Shown piece after piece: positions 43,337 through 52,365 of a stretch of 64,000 bases of DNA (its first letter is position 1; every line of letters begins with the position of its first letter). The stretch is taken from contig NZ_CP014766.1 of NCBI RefSeq assembly GCF_001611675.1, positions 3,906,001 to 3,970,000 of the forward strand, given 5' to 3'. This stretch comes from Pontibacter akesuensis. GTDB taxonomy: Bacteria > Bacteroidota > Bacteroidia > Cytophagales > Hymenobacteraceae. The notes beneath the pieces were generated by a model. The model did no database searches. It had not been told where the DNA came from and saw only the letters and a program-made list of their open reading frames with translations. Position numbers and translations under genes: made by a program.

Positions 43337-45223
43337 TCAGCCTTTACCTGTTCCTTCTGCTTCCGAAACATGGAGCATGCGGAGAAGGGCTGTTTTCTTG
43401 TACTGGTGTTGCTGCATCCGCTTCATGATATCATCCAGCAGGGCAATGGATTTTAGGATGTAAGTGCCTTTGTTCAGCATTACGCAGTCTGCGCGCTGGG
43501 CCATGGCCGCATCGGTGATTTCGGCGCGGGAGGGGCGTCCTTTCTTGGTGAGTTTCTCCAGCACCTGCGTTGCCCACACAACCGGCAGGTGTGCCGCCTC
43601 TGCAATCCATAAAATTTCCTCCTGTACCTCGGCCAGCCGTTGCCAGCCCAACTCAACAGCCAGGTCACCCCGCGCGATCATAATGCCGACGGGATGGTTG
43701 CGCATGAGCGTGAGCAGCAGTTGCGGGAGGTTCGCGAATGCGGCCTTCGTTTCTATCTTCAGCATGATTCCCACATGCGAGGAATTGTGCTGCTGCAGGG
43801 CCTGCTGCAATTCCTCCACCATCTCCAGGTGGCTGACAAAAGACAGGTTAACGACATCGGCATGCTGCACTACAAAGGCTAAGTCATTCCTGTCTTTCTC
43901 GGTCAAAGTAAAGAGCTCCAGGTCGCTCTCAGGCAGGTTTATGCCCTTGTCAGGCCTAAGTTTGCTGCCGCTTTCATCCGCGCCGGTTATTTTAACTCTG
44001 ATCACATCTGGTGTAACCTCAGTTATTTCGCCTTCTATTTCGCCATCATCAAACAAGATTGGCTCCCCCACCTTTACCCGCGAAAAAACTTCCGGCAGGG
44101 TGCAGGAGATATGGGCTGGTTTCAATACATTTCCATCCTGGTCGAGTTTGGCAGGTTCACCCGGAATATCCTGGCGATGCAGTAGCAACTCCTGCCCAGC
44201 CTTCAATATGAGCGGAGTTACCATGGCGGGCATCGCCCCCAGCTTTTCTGCAACCGCCTCGCCCGACTCATCCATGACGCGCAGCTCAGTGCCTGAGCCC
44301 AGGTAAGCCGATTTGTAAAGATGCACCAAAGCGCCCTGTTTGTTTTTCTGGACAACGGTAAACTTTCGCTTCCTGCGCCGGGTATCCACAAACCGGATGT
44401 CGCTTCCTTCGGTAAGCAAGTTAACCCATTCCGGTGAGACAGTGAGTGCTACATCAACAGGTTCCGGTGCCGGCTTGCCTTTAGGCGCCAGCCATACTTT
44501 CGCCGGCATCAATATATTGCCCAGTTCATCGATTAAGGGATGAATGCCCATTACCTTTGGCCCCGGTTTCAAAGCACCTGTGCGGAGTTTGGGTCCCATC
44601 AAATCAAACAGGATGGTACACTGCCGGCCTGTTTCCTTCTCGGCCTTTTTGATGTGCCGCACCATTTTCTCCCACACTTTTTCGTCGTCGTGGGCGCAAT
44701 TGATGCGGGCACAGTTCATGCCAGCGGCCACTAAATCACGCACCTGCTTGTAGTGGTCGGCCATTTCTTTTGCAAAGGTTACCATGATTCGCCCGGCACG
44801 GCCGGGGGAAGGAGCGCCGAGCAGTGCTTTGATATTCGCGTCTAAGTGAAAACGGGAAGAAGGGAAAGGCTCCAGAACGGGCATTGATTCGCTTACGTGG
44901 CCCAATAGCAGCTGCAGCTGGTTGCGCACAGCCGTTAAGTTGGCCAGCACATGGCTCTCCGACCTCCCGAGCGAGGACAGGCCCAGACGCGAAAGCTCGA
45001 CCTGTAGCTCGCGTATGTCATGCTTGCGCAGGGCCAGGTAATGCAGCAGATTTTTGCTGCTTTCGAGGTGCTTCGGGTGCACCTGTTCCAGCTGTGAGAC
45101 AAACTTTTTCTCTTGCGCTACTGCTTCCTGCTGCAGCTTCTCAAGTTGCTTCAGCAGCTTCGTAAGCGCTGTTTTTGCATATATCTTTTTTGCAGCCGGC
45201 TTTGACTTCTGATCCTCTTTCAT
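43337..45223 (-). CDS. Long atypical pyruvate kinase
   Basis: 628 residues. The first 135 form a helical extension with a coiled coil (KLLKQLEKLQQEA) not found in the standard 470-residue enzyme. The catalytic part then has GMNCARINCAHDD, FDLMGPKLRTG (phosphate/K+ loop), a much enlarged B domain, MLKIETKAAF, ARGDLAVELGW and WATQVLEKLTKKG, and stops after AMAQRADCVMLNKGTYI, without the regulatory C-terminal domain. Catalytic Lys and Glu residues are in place. It likely converts phosphoenolpyruvate and ADP to pyruvate and ATP, but regulation must differ, and another acceptor substrate is not excluded. Similar long forms occur in some bacteria. Monocistronic. Confidence 0.88.
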   Translation of the reverse strand: MKEDQKSKPAAKKIYAKTALTKLLKQLEKLQQEAVAQEKKFVSQLEQVHPKHLESSKNLLHYLALRKHDIRELQVELSRLGLSSLGRSESHVLANLTAVRNQLQLLLGHVSESMPVLEPFPSSRFHLDANIKALLGAPSPGRAGRIMVTFAKEMADHYKQVRDLVAAGMNCARINCAHDDEKVWEKMVRHIKKAEKETGRQCTILFDLMGPKLRTGALKPGPKVMGIHPLIDELGNILMPAKVWLAPKGKPAPEPVDVALTVSPEWVNLLTEGSDIRFVDTRRRKRKFTVVQKNKQGALVHLYKSAYLGSGTELRVMDESGEAVAEKLGAMPAMVTPLILKAGQELLLHRQDIPGEPAKLDQDGNVLKPAHISCTLPEVFSRVKVGEPILFDDGEIEGEITEVTPDVIRVKITGADESGSKLRPDKGINLPESDLELFTLTEKDRNDLAFVVQHADVVNLSFVSHLEMVEELQQALQQHNSSHVGIMLKIETKAAFANLPQLLLTLMRNHPVGIMIARGDLAVELGWQRLAEVQEEILWIAEAAHLPVVWATQVLEKLTKKGRPSRAEITDAAMAQRADCVMLNKGTYILKSIALLDDIMKRMQQHQYKKTALLRMLHVSEAEGTGKG

Positions 45224-45752
45224 TCCTTTATCAGTTGCGCGTGAGCGTATTCCTGTAACAGCCAGAACATGCTACAAGCCTCTCTCTCATACGTGTCTTT
45301 AAGAGACACAGTAATGTTGTAAAGTTGATGTTCTGCTTCTTCAATATTTTATTTTCATAGAATTTAAAACTTCAAAGGAGGTATGGGAAGGGCAGAAGTT
45401 AGACGTTATGGGTATACTGGCACTAAGAAATGCTTGTAGGGATGGGAGAACTTGCACTGGACTTTATTTGTTTTCTGCCAGTTTCTCTAACAAGGGGAGG
45501 TGTTGCTTGTAGTGAAGTCCCTGTTTTTATAGGAGATATGTTTAATGCCTCTATACCAAGTATAAACTCTAGGGGTTCTGCTAGTAAATAGTAGCAAGTA
45601 AACCCTAGTTAGGGATGGTACAAATTTGATTGTTGAATTAGTACGCGATATGATGAAGCCAATCCATCAGGAATTAAAAATATTAGCAAAAACCTGCGTC
45701 TTTTGAGCTGCCTTGCCGTCATCAGGTTGTAAAAACCTAAAAAGACACCTAC
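45224..45752. other. Intergenic region, no gene seen
   Basis: 529 bases with small inverted repeats only: GTGTCT...AGACAC near 45294, and CTAGGG (45569-45574) with CCCTAG (45603-45608) enclosing a shorter GCTA...TAGC stem. One CAAGTATAAA at about 45558. There is no convincing TAnnTTTG element and no coding frame. Confidence 0.5.
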
Positions 45753-46418
45753 ATGGAAATCTCAACACAAGACAAGCCTGCCTTGATTCTTATCGATATT
45801 CAAAAAGCCTTCGATGACATCAATTATTGGGGAGGACAACGAAATAATTTGGAGGCAGAGGACAATTCGGGTAGGCTGCTCAACTTTTGGAGAGACCGCA
45901 ACTTTCCCATTTTCCATATACAGCATTGCTCGGCAAACCCCAAGGGCTTACACGCCGAAGGAAGTATAGGCAATGAGTTTAAGGACGTTGTGAAACCAAA
46001 GGAAGGTGAAGTTATCATAAAAAAGAGTGTAAACAGTGCCTTTATAGGTACTAACCTTAAGCAGCAGCTCGACGAGAATCACATCACGAAAGTTATTATA
46101 ATTGGGCTGACAACGGACCATTGCGTTTCCACGACAACGAGAATGGCCGGTAATTACGGGTACGACACCTACATTGTCTCTGATGCAACGGCAGCCTTTT
46201 GCAAGAGAGGTGTGGCCGGGCAGTTATTCCCGGCAGGGATGATTCATGACACCGCCCTGGCAAGCCTTATGGGTGAATTCGCCACCGTAGTTAAGACAGA
46301 CGAATTGATAGACGCTTTAAGTAAAGAGATTCTACCTGAAAGCATTAAACTTGCATCGGAGGCGGAACTGATGTTTCGGTGGGTGCCAGACACAAGTATA
46401 ATGGTTATGTTTAAATAG
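45753..46418 (+). CDS. Isochorismatase-like cysteine hydrolase
   Basis: 221 residues. The catalytic triad is visible: Asp15 in LIDIQKAF, Lys in IIKKSVNSAF, and Cys124 in TTDHCVSTT, with the cis-peptide region just before it (IIGLTTDHC). These mark the isochorismatase-like hydrolase family, which includes nicotinamidases and ureidoacrylate amidases. The fold is complete, with a C-terminal extension of about 25 residues. The substrate is probably a small amide or ester. Convergent to an AraC regulator that could control it, though this is only a position-based idea. Confidence 0.9.
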   Translation: MEISTQDKPALILIDIQKAFDDINYWGGQRNNLEAEDNSGRLLNFWRDRNFPIFHIQHCSANPKGLHAEGSIGNEFKDVVKPKEGEVIIKKSVNSAFIGTNLKQQLDENHITKVIIIGLTTDHCVSTTTRMAGNYGYDTYIVSDATAAFCKRGVAGQLFPAGMIHDTALASLMGEFATVVKTDELIDALSKEILPESIKLASEAELMFRWVPDTSIMVMFK

Positions 46419-46535
46419 GTTGATCAGAAGTATAATCATTTGCAGCAGCTCTAGTCAAAGTAGGGTGGCTGCTGCTGTATAGGTTCTTCGTGAGAATTTT
46501 CAACCTCTTTAACTTCTTAAGCAATCTGCAAAAAA

Positions 46536-47429
46536 TTATTTGGCATAGCTCTGCTTGTTTGCGGCCCGGAATTGCTCTGGTGTCTGGCCGGTGTGCTTTT
46601 TAAAGAAGCGAAAGAAGTAGGTGTTGTCGAAGTACCCTAGTGCCGACGCGATCTGGGAACTCGTCAGGTCGACGTGCACCAGGAGCCGTTTTGCCTCCAG
46701 CAAGGTACGGTACTGGATCAGTTCATTGGTGGTTCTGCCCAGAGAGGCTTTACATACTTCGTTCAGGTGCTTTGCCGTCACGTGCAGGCAATCGGCATAA
46801 AAGCTGACGGGAGCGTGCTCCTTGTAATGCAGGTCTATCAGCCTTTCCAAGTTTTGGAGGAGCATCCTGTCTTTTCCCGGTACTTCCGATGCCGCCTCCT
46901 GCAAGTGAAAAACTCGTGTCAGACTGATCAGAAGCACGTCCAAATACCTGCTAAGCATTACGTCGCGCATCAACTTCGCCTCCCTGAATTCCTGTTCCAG
47001 CATGTGCAGCACAGGCATCAGCGCAGTTTTATCTTCCTGCGACAAAGTAAGTATGGGTTTGTTTCGTAAAGCATTAAAATAAGGAAAGTCAAAGAGCATG
47101 CGGTGCGGATACTCGTTGGCGTAAAATTCCTGCGTAAAGAAAATTACACAGCCATCCGCATCAGCCGACAGCTCCCAACTGTGCACCTGGCCCGGGGTCA
47201 TGAAGAACACAGTATCCGGCTTTACATCGTATACAGTGAAATCGATGGTGTGCGTACCGGAGCCTTGGGTTACAAACAGCATAATATAGAAGTTGTGGCG
47301 GTGTGGCTCCCGGGTAAACTGATGCTCCTGCAGGTGGTCTGCTAACGAGCTAACGTAAAAATACTGCTCTTTCTGGGCCAGCGCCTTAAAGTCCTGTATT
47401 TGGTATATGGGTAGGGGTTCGTTCCGCAT
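46536..47429 (-). CDS. AraC family transcriptional regulator
   Basis: 297 residues from the ATG at 47429 (a further in-frame ATG at 47453 is possible). The N-terminal half is a cupin-type sensor domain (about 35-130; REPHRHNFYIMLFV, GQVHSWEL), and the C-terminal 100 residues form two helix-turn-helix motifs ending SALGYFDNTYFFRFFKKHTGQTPEQFR, the AraC signature. It probably binds a small organic molecule and activates a nearby promoter. Candidates are its own divergent neighbour, the DUF983 gene, and the convergent hydrolase. Confidence 0.92.
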   Translation of the reverse strand: MRNEPLPIYQIQDFKALAQKEQYFYVSSLADHLQEHQFTREPHRHNFYIMLFVTQGSGTHTIDFTVYDVKPDTVFFMTPGQVHSWELSADADGCVIFFTQEFYANEYPHRMLFDFPYFNALRNKPILTLSQEDKTALMPVLHMLEQEFREAKLMRDVMLSRYLDVLLISLTRVFHLQEAASEVPGKDRMLLQNLERLIDLHYKEHAPVSFYADCLHVTAKHLNEVCKASLGRTTNELIQYRTLLEAKRLLVHVDLTSSQIASALGYFDNTYFFRFFKKHTGQTPEQFRAANKQSYAK

Positions 47430-47564
47430 GCACGCGTGTTTTACGGGACACAAGTTAAGTATGTAGAAGTTAAAGGCAGCAATGTATTTTCTGGCACTGT
47501 GGTAAGTGGCCGAAAAGTGCAGTAAAGGGAGACTTTTGTACCGCTGGTTTTTCGCCTGCTATCG

Positions 47565-47572
47565 TACTTTTG
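47565..47572 (+). promoter_or_regulatory. -7 element for the DUF983 gene
   Basis: TACTTTTG, a full TAnnTTTG match, 29 bases before the ATG at 47601. Confidence 0.5.
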
Positions 47573-47600
47573 CTTTTGTAATGCTTTGGAGTAATCAACC

Positions 47601-48002
47601 ATGAATCAGAAAAGATCAGTCCTGTACAGTATAATCACGGCCAAGTGCCCCAGGTGCCGGGAAGGCAATATGTTCACGAAAGGAACTTTGTACAGCACAA
47701 AGTTTGCGGACATGCACGAAAGCTGCCCCTGCTGCGGGCAGGCGTTTGAGCCGGAACCCGGTTATTATTACGGCGCCATGTACGTCAGCTTCGCCTTTAA
47801 CGTGGCTATTTTCATTGTCTCGCTTTTTATACTTTACCAGTTTGTGGAGGATGTGACCATTGCCATGATGATGGGCGTGGTGGCCGTGGTGGTAATTGGG
47901 TTGCTGCCTGTCATCTTCCGTTTGTCGCGTGCGCTCTGGATCCACATGTTTGTCCGTTACGAAGGTCCCTGTGATCAAATTCCGAACAAAGTGCACGAGT
48001 AG
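47601..48002 (+). CDS. DUF983 family membrane protein
   Basis: 133 residues. The N-terminal domain has two zinc-type pairs, CPRCREG (about 16) and CPCCGQ (about 46), and ends with FEPEPGYYYGAMYVSFAFN, the DUF983 signature. Two membrane helices follow (about 66-84 and 88-108). Location: inner membrane, zinc domain in the cytoplasm. Role unknown; the family occurs widely in Bacteroidota and Alphaproteobacteria. It stands alone behind a good promoter. Confidence 0.9.
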   Translation: MNQKRSVLYSIITAKCPRCREGNMFTKGTLYSTKFADMHESCPCCGQAFEPEPGYYYGAMYVSFAFNVAIFIVSLFILYQFVEDVTIAMMMGVVAVVVIGLLPVIFRLSRALWIHMFVRYEGPCDQIPNKVHE

Positions 48003-48204
48003 CAGGACAAAAAAAAGCAGTACAGAAGTGATTTAGCGTAGCAAGGTCAGGTTCCGACAAGAGGCCCGTCTTCAGCTGCGCCAGGGGGGTGGGCAAAAAG
48101 CTGCTGCAAATTTAAGCTTTAGGTCAAAATTGAATAAAATTTAAGCAGGGATAATGCCTGAGATGCCTTATATTGAACGCTGAAATTTGTGTTGGTTATA
48201 AGGT

Positions 48205-49428
48205 ATGGCTTTTCTTAGATTACAATCACTGTTGACCAGGTGCATGGCCGCATCTGCTTTCTGCTTGGCGCTGCTTTCCTGTTCGGAAGATAAAAAGAGT
48301 ACACTGTTTGAGACGATGTTCCCGGACAATGAGGGCCGTGAGTTGGTGGTGGTGCCAGCCTCTTTCACCCCGGACAGTGCCCGGCAGTTGGGTCACCAGC
48401 TGGACTCTATCTTTAGCCGCCTGCACAAGAAAAGAGGCTTTAACGGCACGGTGCTGGTGACCAAGTATGACCAGGTAATCTACAAGGGGGCTTTTGGCTA
48501 TGGCGACTTTCAGTGCAAAGACACCCTTACCACCGAATCTGTTTTCCAGCTGGCTTCTGTTTCTAAGCAGTTTACGGCCATGGCCATCATGATGCTGAAA
48601 GAGGAGGGGGAGCTCAGCTATGATGACAGCGTGCAGCAGTATGTGCCGGATTTTCCGTACAGAGGCATCACCATTCGCCATTTGCTCACGCACCGGTCCG
48701 GCTTGCCGAACTATACTTACTTCAGCGATGAGCTTTGGCCCGACCGTAAGGTTTCGCTCACAAACGACGACGTGCTTCACCTGATGGCTGCCCATCAGCC
48801 GAAATATTACTTCACCCCGGACAAGCGCTTCGATTACAGCAACACCGGCTATGCGCTGCTGGCCTCCATTGTGGAGAAAGCCTCAGGCGTACCCTTTGAT
48901 ACATACCTGCAGGAGGAGATATTTGAACCCCTGGAAATGACGCGCACCTATACTTTCAGGCCGGAACTGGCCGTGCAAAATGAAGGCATTGTGACGGGGT
49001 ACACCGGTGGCCGGCGGAAAAGAACGCCTGACTACCTGGATACAGTGCTGGGTGACAAAGGCCTTTATTCTACTGTGGAAGACCTGTACAAATGGGACCA
49101 GGCCTTGTATACCCAGAAGCTGGTGAAACGGGAAACGCTGGCGGAAGCTTTTATAGGCTATAGCCCGGGCATCAAAAACGAGGAAGATTACGGTTTTGGC
49201 TGGCGCCTGAAGCAGGTGGAAAGCGGGGACACGGTGGTGTATCATGGCGGCCTGTGGCACGGCTACAATACCTACCTGCTCCGAAACCCGAAAGACCACA
49301 GCGCCATCATCGTTCTAAGCAACGTGACCAACGGGAGCTTAAATTACCTGAAAGAGCTGCGCAAGTTTTTATATCCTGCCCAGCCAGTCAAAAAGGATGA
49401 ACAGAAAGAAAAGATAGCTGCTAACTAG
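48205..49428 (+). CDS. Class C beta-lactamase-fold serine hydrolase, lipoprotein
   Basis: 407 residues. The signal peptide ends in LALLSC with lipobox Cys26, so the protein is a lipoprotein. The serine-hydrolase motifs are SVSK (Ser118, Lys121), YSN in FDYSNTGYAL and HGG in VYHGGLWHGY. It belongs to the AmpC/esterase/D-amino peptidase group, which in Bacteroidota are mostly periplasmic peptidases or esterases rather than resistance enzymes. The gene ends 19 bases from a second, convergent member of the family. The two differ in sequence and anchoring. Confidence 0.92.
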   Translation: MAFLRLQSLLTRCMAASAFCLALLSCSEDKKSTLFETMFPDNEGRELVVVPASFTPDSARQLGHQLDSIFSRLHKKRGFNGTVLVTKYDQVIYKGAFGYGDFQCKDTLTTESVFQLASVSKQFTAMAIMMLKEEGELSYDDSVQQYVPDFPYRGITIRHLLTHRSGLPNYTYFSDELWPDRKVSLTNDDVLHLMAAHQPKYYFTPDKRFDYSNTGYALLASIVEKASGVPFDTYLQEEIFEPLEMTRTYTFRPELAVQNEGIVTGYTGGRRKRTPDYLDTVLGDKGLYSTVEDLYKWDQALYTQKLVKRETLAEAFIGYSPGIKNEEDYGFGWRLKQVESGDTVVYHGGLWHGYNTYLLRNPKDHSAIIVLSNVTNGSLNYLKELRKFLYPAQPVKKDEQKEKIAAN

Positions 49429-49447
49429 CAGCCTTTATCAAGGCATG

Positions 49448-50596
49448 CTACTGTTGTTTAATCAGGTGGTTGTAGAGACTGTTTACCGTCGCCACGATCA
49501 CCTGGTTTGGCTCTTCTTCGGCTGGCGTATTGCTGCCGTTGGTTAGCACTACAATTCCGAATTTCTCTTTCGGATGAAAGAACATGGCGCTATAAAGGCC
49601 GTAGGCGGTGCCCGTGTGGCCGCGCATGGTTTTGCCGGGTATCAGGTTCTCCACGTTGTCAATAGCAAGTCCATAGCCATTCTCTGCCACCTTTTTCTGC
49701 ATCCTCTTCGCACTCTTCTTCGAGATAATCCTGACGCCGTTATACGCACCATCGTTCATGTGCATCAACATGTATTTTGCCAGATCGGTGGCAGACATCT
49801 TCATGCCTCCAGTAGGTGAGAAGATGGGCGCGCTGTAACCCATCACATAGTTCTGGATTTCCTCGCGGCGCGGTGCGTAAGCCGATGGCGACGGAGTATA
49901 CTCTTTTGTAGCAGGATCATAGGCGTACAAGGTGGCGAAGCGGGTGGAATCCAGTGACTCAACCCAATAGCCGCCGTACAAGCCCAAAGGGTTCAAAATA
50001 TGCTGCTTTACATACTGGTCAAACCGCTCCCCTGATTTCTTCTCGATGATGGTGCCGATCATGTTAAAGTTAAGGTTGCAGTATTCGTAGCCCTTGCCCG
50101 GTTCATAGTCGTTGTAGCACTTGGCCCAATCGGGGTTTTTAGCAGGGTTAATCACATCCAGGTTAAAGTAGCCTTCACTGTCGTTGATGCTGGAAGTATG
50201 GGAGAGAGCCATTTTAAGGGTGATGACTTTTTCCGGATACTTCGGGTTACGCACCCTAAAGCCTACCAGATCACTCATGTCATCGCTCAGCGACAGCTTT
50301 CCGGCCTCAACCAGTTGCATGACGGACGTGGCGGAGAAGGACTTGGAAATGGAGGCAATCCGAAAAATGTGCTCCTCCTTCAGCGGAGCATTCCGCTCCA
50401 CATCCTGCAAGCCGAGGGCGTTGGAGTAAATTATTTTATCGTCTTTGACCACAGCCACAGACATACCCACCACATCCATCTCGTCCATTATCCGACGTAA
50501 GTCTGCCTCGGCTTCTGCAACTTGCCCACGGGCGCTAAAAGAGAAGATTAGTGCCAGGAGAAGTATAGCTATGTTTCTAGGGTTTGTTATGACCAT
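49448..50596 (-). CDS. Class C beta-lactamase-fold serine hydrolase, secreted
   Basis: 382 residues with a cleavable signal peptide (cut near FSARGQ). Motifs: SISK (Ser82, Lys85), YCN in YEYCNLNFNMIG, and HTG in MRGHTGTAYG; the loop GMKMSATDLAKYM is also typical. Family role as for its convergent neighbour: D-Ala peptidase, esterase or peptide hydrolase of the envelope. No beta-lactam resistance claim can be made. The pair 48205/49448 is probably the remains of independent acquisitions or a very old duplication. Confidence 0.92.
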   Translation of the reverse strand: MVITNPRNIAILLLALIFSFSARGQVAEAEADLRRIMDEMDVVGMSVAVVKDDKIIYSNALGLQDVERNAPLKEEHIFRIASISKSFSATSVMQLVEAGKLSLSDDMSDLVGFRVRNPKYPEKVITLKMALSHTSSINDSEGYFNLDVINPAKNPDWAKCYNDYEPGKGYEYCNLNFNMIGTIIEKKSGERFDQYVKQHILNPLGLYGGYWVESLDSTRFATLYAYDPATKEYTPSPSAYAPRREEIQNYVMGYSAPIFSPTGGMKMSATDLAKYMLMHMNDGAYNGVRIISKKSAKRMQKKVAENGYGLAIDNVENLIPGKTMRGHTGTAYGLYSAMFFHPKEKFGIVVLTNGSNTPAEEEPNQVIVATVNSLYNHLIKQQ

Positions 50597-50761
50597 ACTG
50601 CTTTGATTTTTGGAATATTAAGATACAAATGCTTTGGCACAAAGCAATTTATACTTGCTGGCAGATTCAGCCCTTTTTTCATACTTCCTGATTGATATGT
50701 TGTCGCTACAGTATTTCTCCAGAATTGAGCGGTAAAGTTGTACTGCAAAAAGACAACATAC

Positions 50762-51577
50762 ATGAAACCACTGCTACTCACATTCCTCGTGCTCCTATGC
50801 GCCTCCCAGGCTGAGGCACAGCTATCAACTGAACCTGATTCAGCGTCCTCCGTGGTGCCACTTGTGCCGCAGCAGAATGATTCCAGCCACTGGGTGAGGG
50901 AGGCAAGGCAAAACCTGCACCCATTGGTGCGCCAAGCTATTGTGCCAAGTATACTTATTGGCTGGGGAATTACGCACATGGGAGATGAAGGCATGTTTGA
51001 GGGAAGCGAAGGAATTAGAAACATGGTGAAGCGCAACTACCCTGAATTCAAAACCTCACTGGATGACCATACCGGCTTTGCGCCCATTTTGATGGTTGTA
51101 GGGTTAAACCTTTCTGGCGTAAAAGGGGAGCATCATTTTACCGAGCAGGCAGTATTGCTCGGCATGACCTACTTTGTTAACCGCAGCCTCACCAACAACC
51201 TGAAAAGCCTGACCAAAATCAACCGCCCCGATGGGCAGAGCAACGATGCTTTCCCGTCGGGCCACACCTCCACAGCCTTTGCCTATGCTACTTTTCTGCA
51301 CCGCGAGTATGGGCGCCAAAGTATCTGGTACAGCGTGGCCGGCTATTCCTTTGCCACGGCAACTGGTATGATGCGCATTCTAAACGACCGACACTGGCTT
51401 TCAGATGTGCTTACGGGAGCGGGTGTGGGCATTCTGTCGGCTGAAATTGCCTACCTGGCCTACCCCTTGTTGCAGCGCAGCATCCTGAACAATTTCAAAG
51501 AAAAGCAAAGCATTGGGATTGCCCCTTACTACAACCAGGGAGCCGGAGGACTTGCCTTCGTCTACCGTATAAGGTAA
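50762..51577 (+). CDS. PAP2 family phosphatase
   Basis: 271 residues from the ATG at 50762, with signal peptide MKPLLLTFLVLLCASQAEAQ. The three acid-phosphatase motifs are KSLTKINRPDG, PSGHT (His168) and NDRHWLSDVLTG. Hydrophobic segments around them place the active site at the periplasmic face. Such enzymes dephosphorylate undecaprenyl diphosphate or other lipid phosphates. The gene ends 110 bases before the response regulator-kinase operon on the same strand, so both may respond to the same envelope condition (inference). Confidence 0.92.
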   Translation: MKPLLLTFLVLLCASQAEAQLSTEPDSASSVVPLVPQQNDSSHWVREARQNLHPLVRQAIVPSILIGWGITHMGDEGMFEGSEGIRNMVKRNYPEFKTSLDDHTGFAPILMVVGLNLSGVKGEHHFTEQAVLLGMTYFVNRSLTNNLKSLTKINRPDGQSNDAFPSGHTSTAFAYATFLHREYGRQSIWYSVAGYSFATATGMMRILNDRHWLSDVLTGAGVGILSAEIAYLAYPLLQRSILNNFKEKQSIGIAPYYNQGAGGLAFVYRIR

Positions 51578-51687
51578 TCCGGGCGCCGGCTCTGCCAAAT
51601 ACAGGTCCGGCAGGACGGCAACAGCGGCTCAAGATTGCAGACCGGTTCCTGAATTGTTACAGAATTATCCCATAGCTTTAGCTCCTT

Positions 51688-52365
51688 ATGAAGATCCTGT
51701 TGATAGAAGATGAGCCCGCCATGCTCGACAACATGGTCAAATCCCTGACAGGGGAGAAGTACGTGGTGGAGACAGCCACTACTTTCCGTGCTGCCATGGA
51801 TAAGATTCATGTGTATGACTACGATTGCATTCTGCTCGATATCTCGTTGCCTGACGGAAACGGGCTGGTGCTGTTGGAAGAGTTGAAGGCGCTCGATGCC
51901 GCGCAGAGCGTAATCATCGTATCGGCCCGGGATTCGGTTGATGACAGGGTGGCCGGCCTCAACCTGGGAGCCGACGACTATCTGCCCAAACCCTTTCACA
52001 TGGCAGAACTGCATGCGCGTGTGAAATCGGTTCTTCGGAGACGAAAGTTTGAGGGCAGCCGCATTATTGAAATAAACAACCTGCGGGTAGACCCCGAGGA
52101 GCGTGCGGTGCATGTGAACGACCAGCTGCTCCTTCTCAGCCGCAAGGAGTATGACATCCTGCTGTATTTTATCTCTAACAGGAACCGTCTGGTGAGCAAA
52201 ACCGCCTTGGGCGAGCACGTATGGGGAGATCAGATAGACGAGGTGGACAGCTTTGACTTTATCTACTCCCAGATAAAGAACCTCCGCAAAAAGCTGAAGG
52301 AGCATGGGGCGCAACTGGAGATCCAGGCCATCTACGGCATAGGGTATAAACTGCTGCTGGCATGA
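51688..52365 (+). CDS. OmpR-family response regulator
   Basis: 225 residues: receiver domain (1-118) with acidic pocket EDE, phosphoacceptor Asp51, Thr/Ser-type SAR at 79-81 and Lys101, followed by a winged helix (about 130-224) with LSRKEYDILLYF and IYGIGYKL. A DNA-binding activator or repressor. The stop overlaps the start of the kinase gene by four bases (ATGA), so the two are one operon and translationally coupled. Confidence 0.95.
   Translation: MKILLIEDEPAMLDNMVKSLTGEKYVVETATTFRAAMDKIHVYDYDCILLDISLPDGNGLVLLEELKALDAAQSVIIVSARDSVDDRVAGLNLGADDYLPKPFHMAELHARVKSVLRRRKFEGSRIIEINNLRVDPEERAVHVNDQLLLLSRKEYDILLYFISNRNRLVSKTALGEHVWGDQIDEVDSFDFIYSQIKNLRKKLKEHGAQLEIQAIYGIGYKLLLA

Noticed and set aside
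48205-50596. Beta-lactam resistance genes
   Set aside because: Both proteins are of the broad class C serine-hydrolase fold, most of which are peptidases or esterases; nothing here shows lactamase activity.
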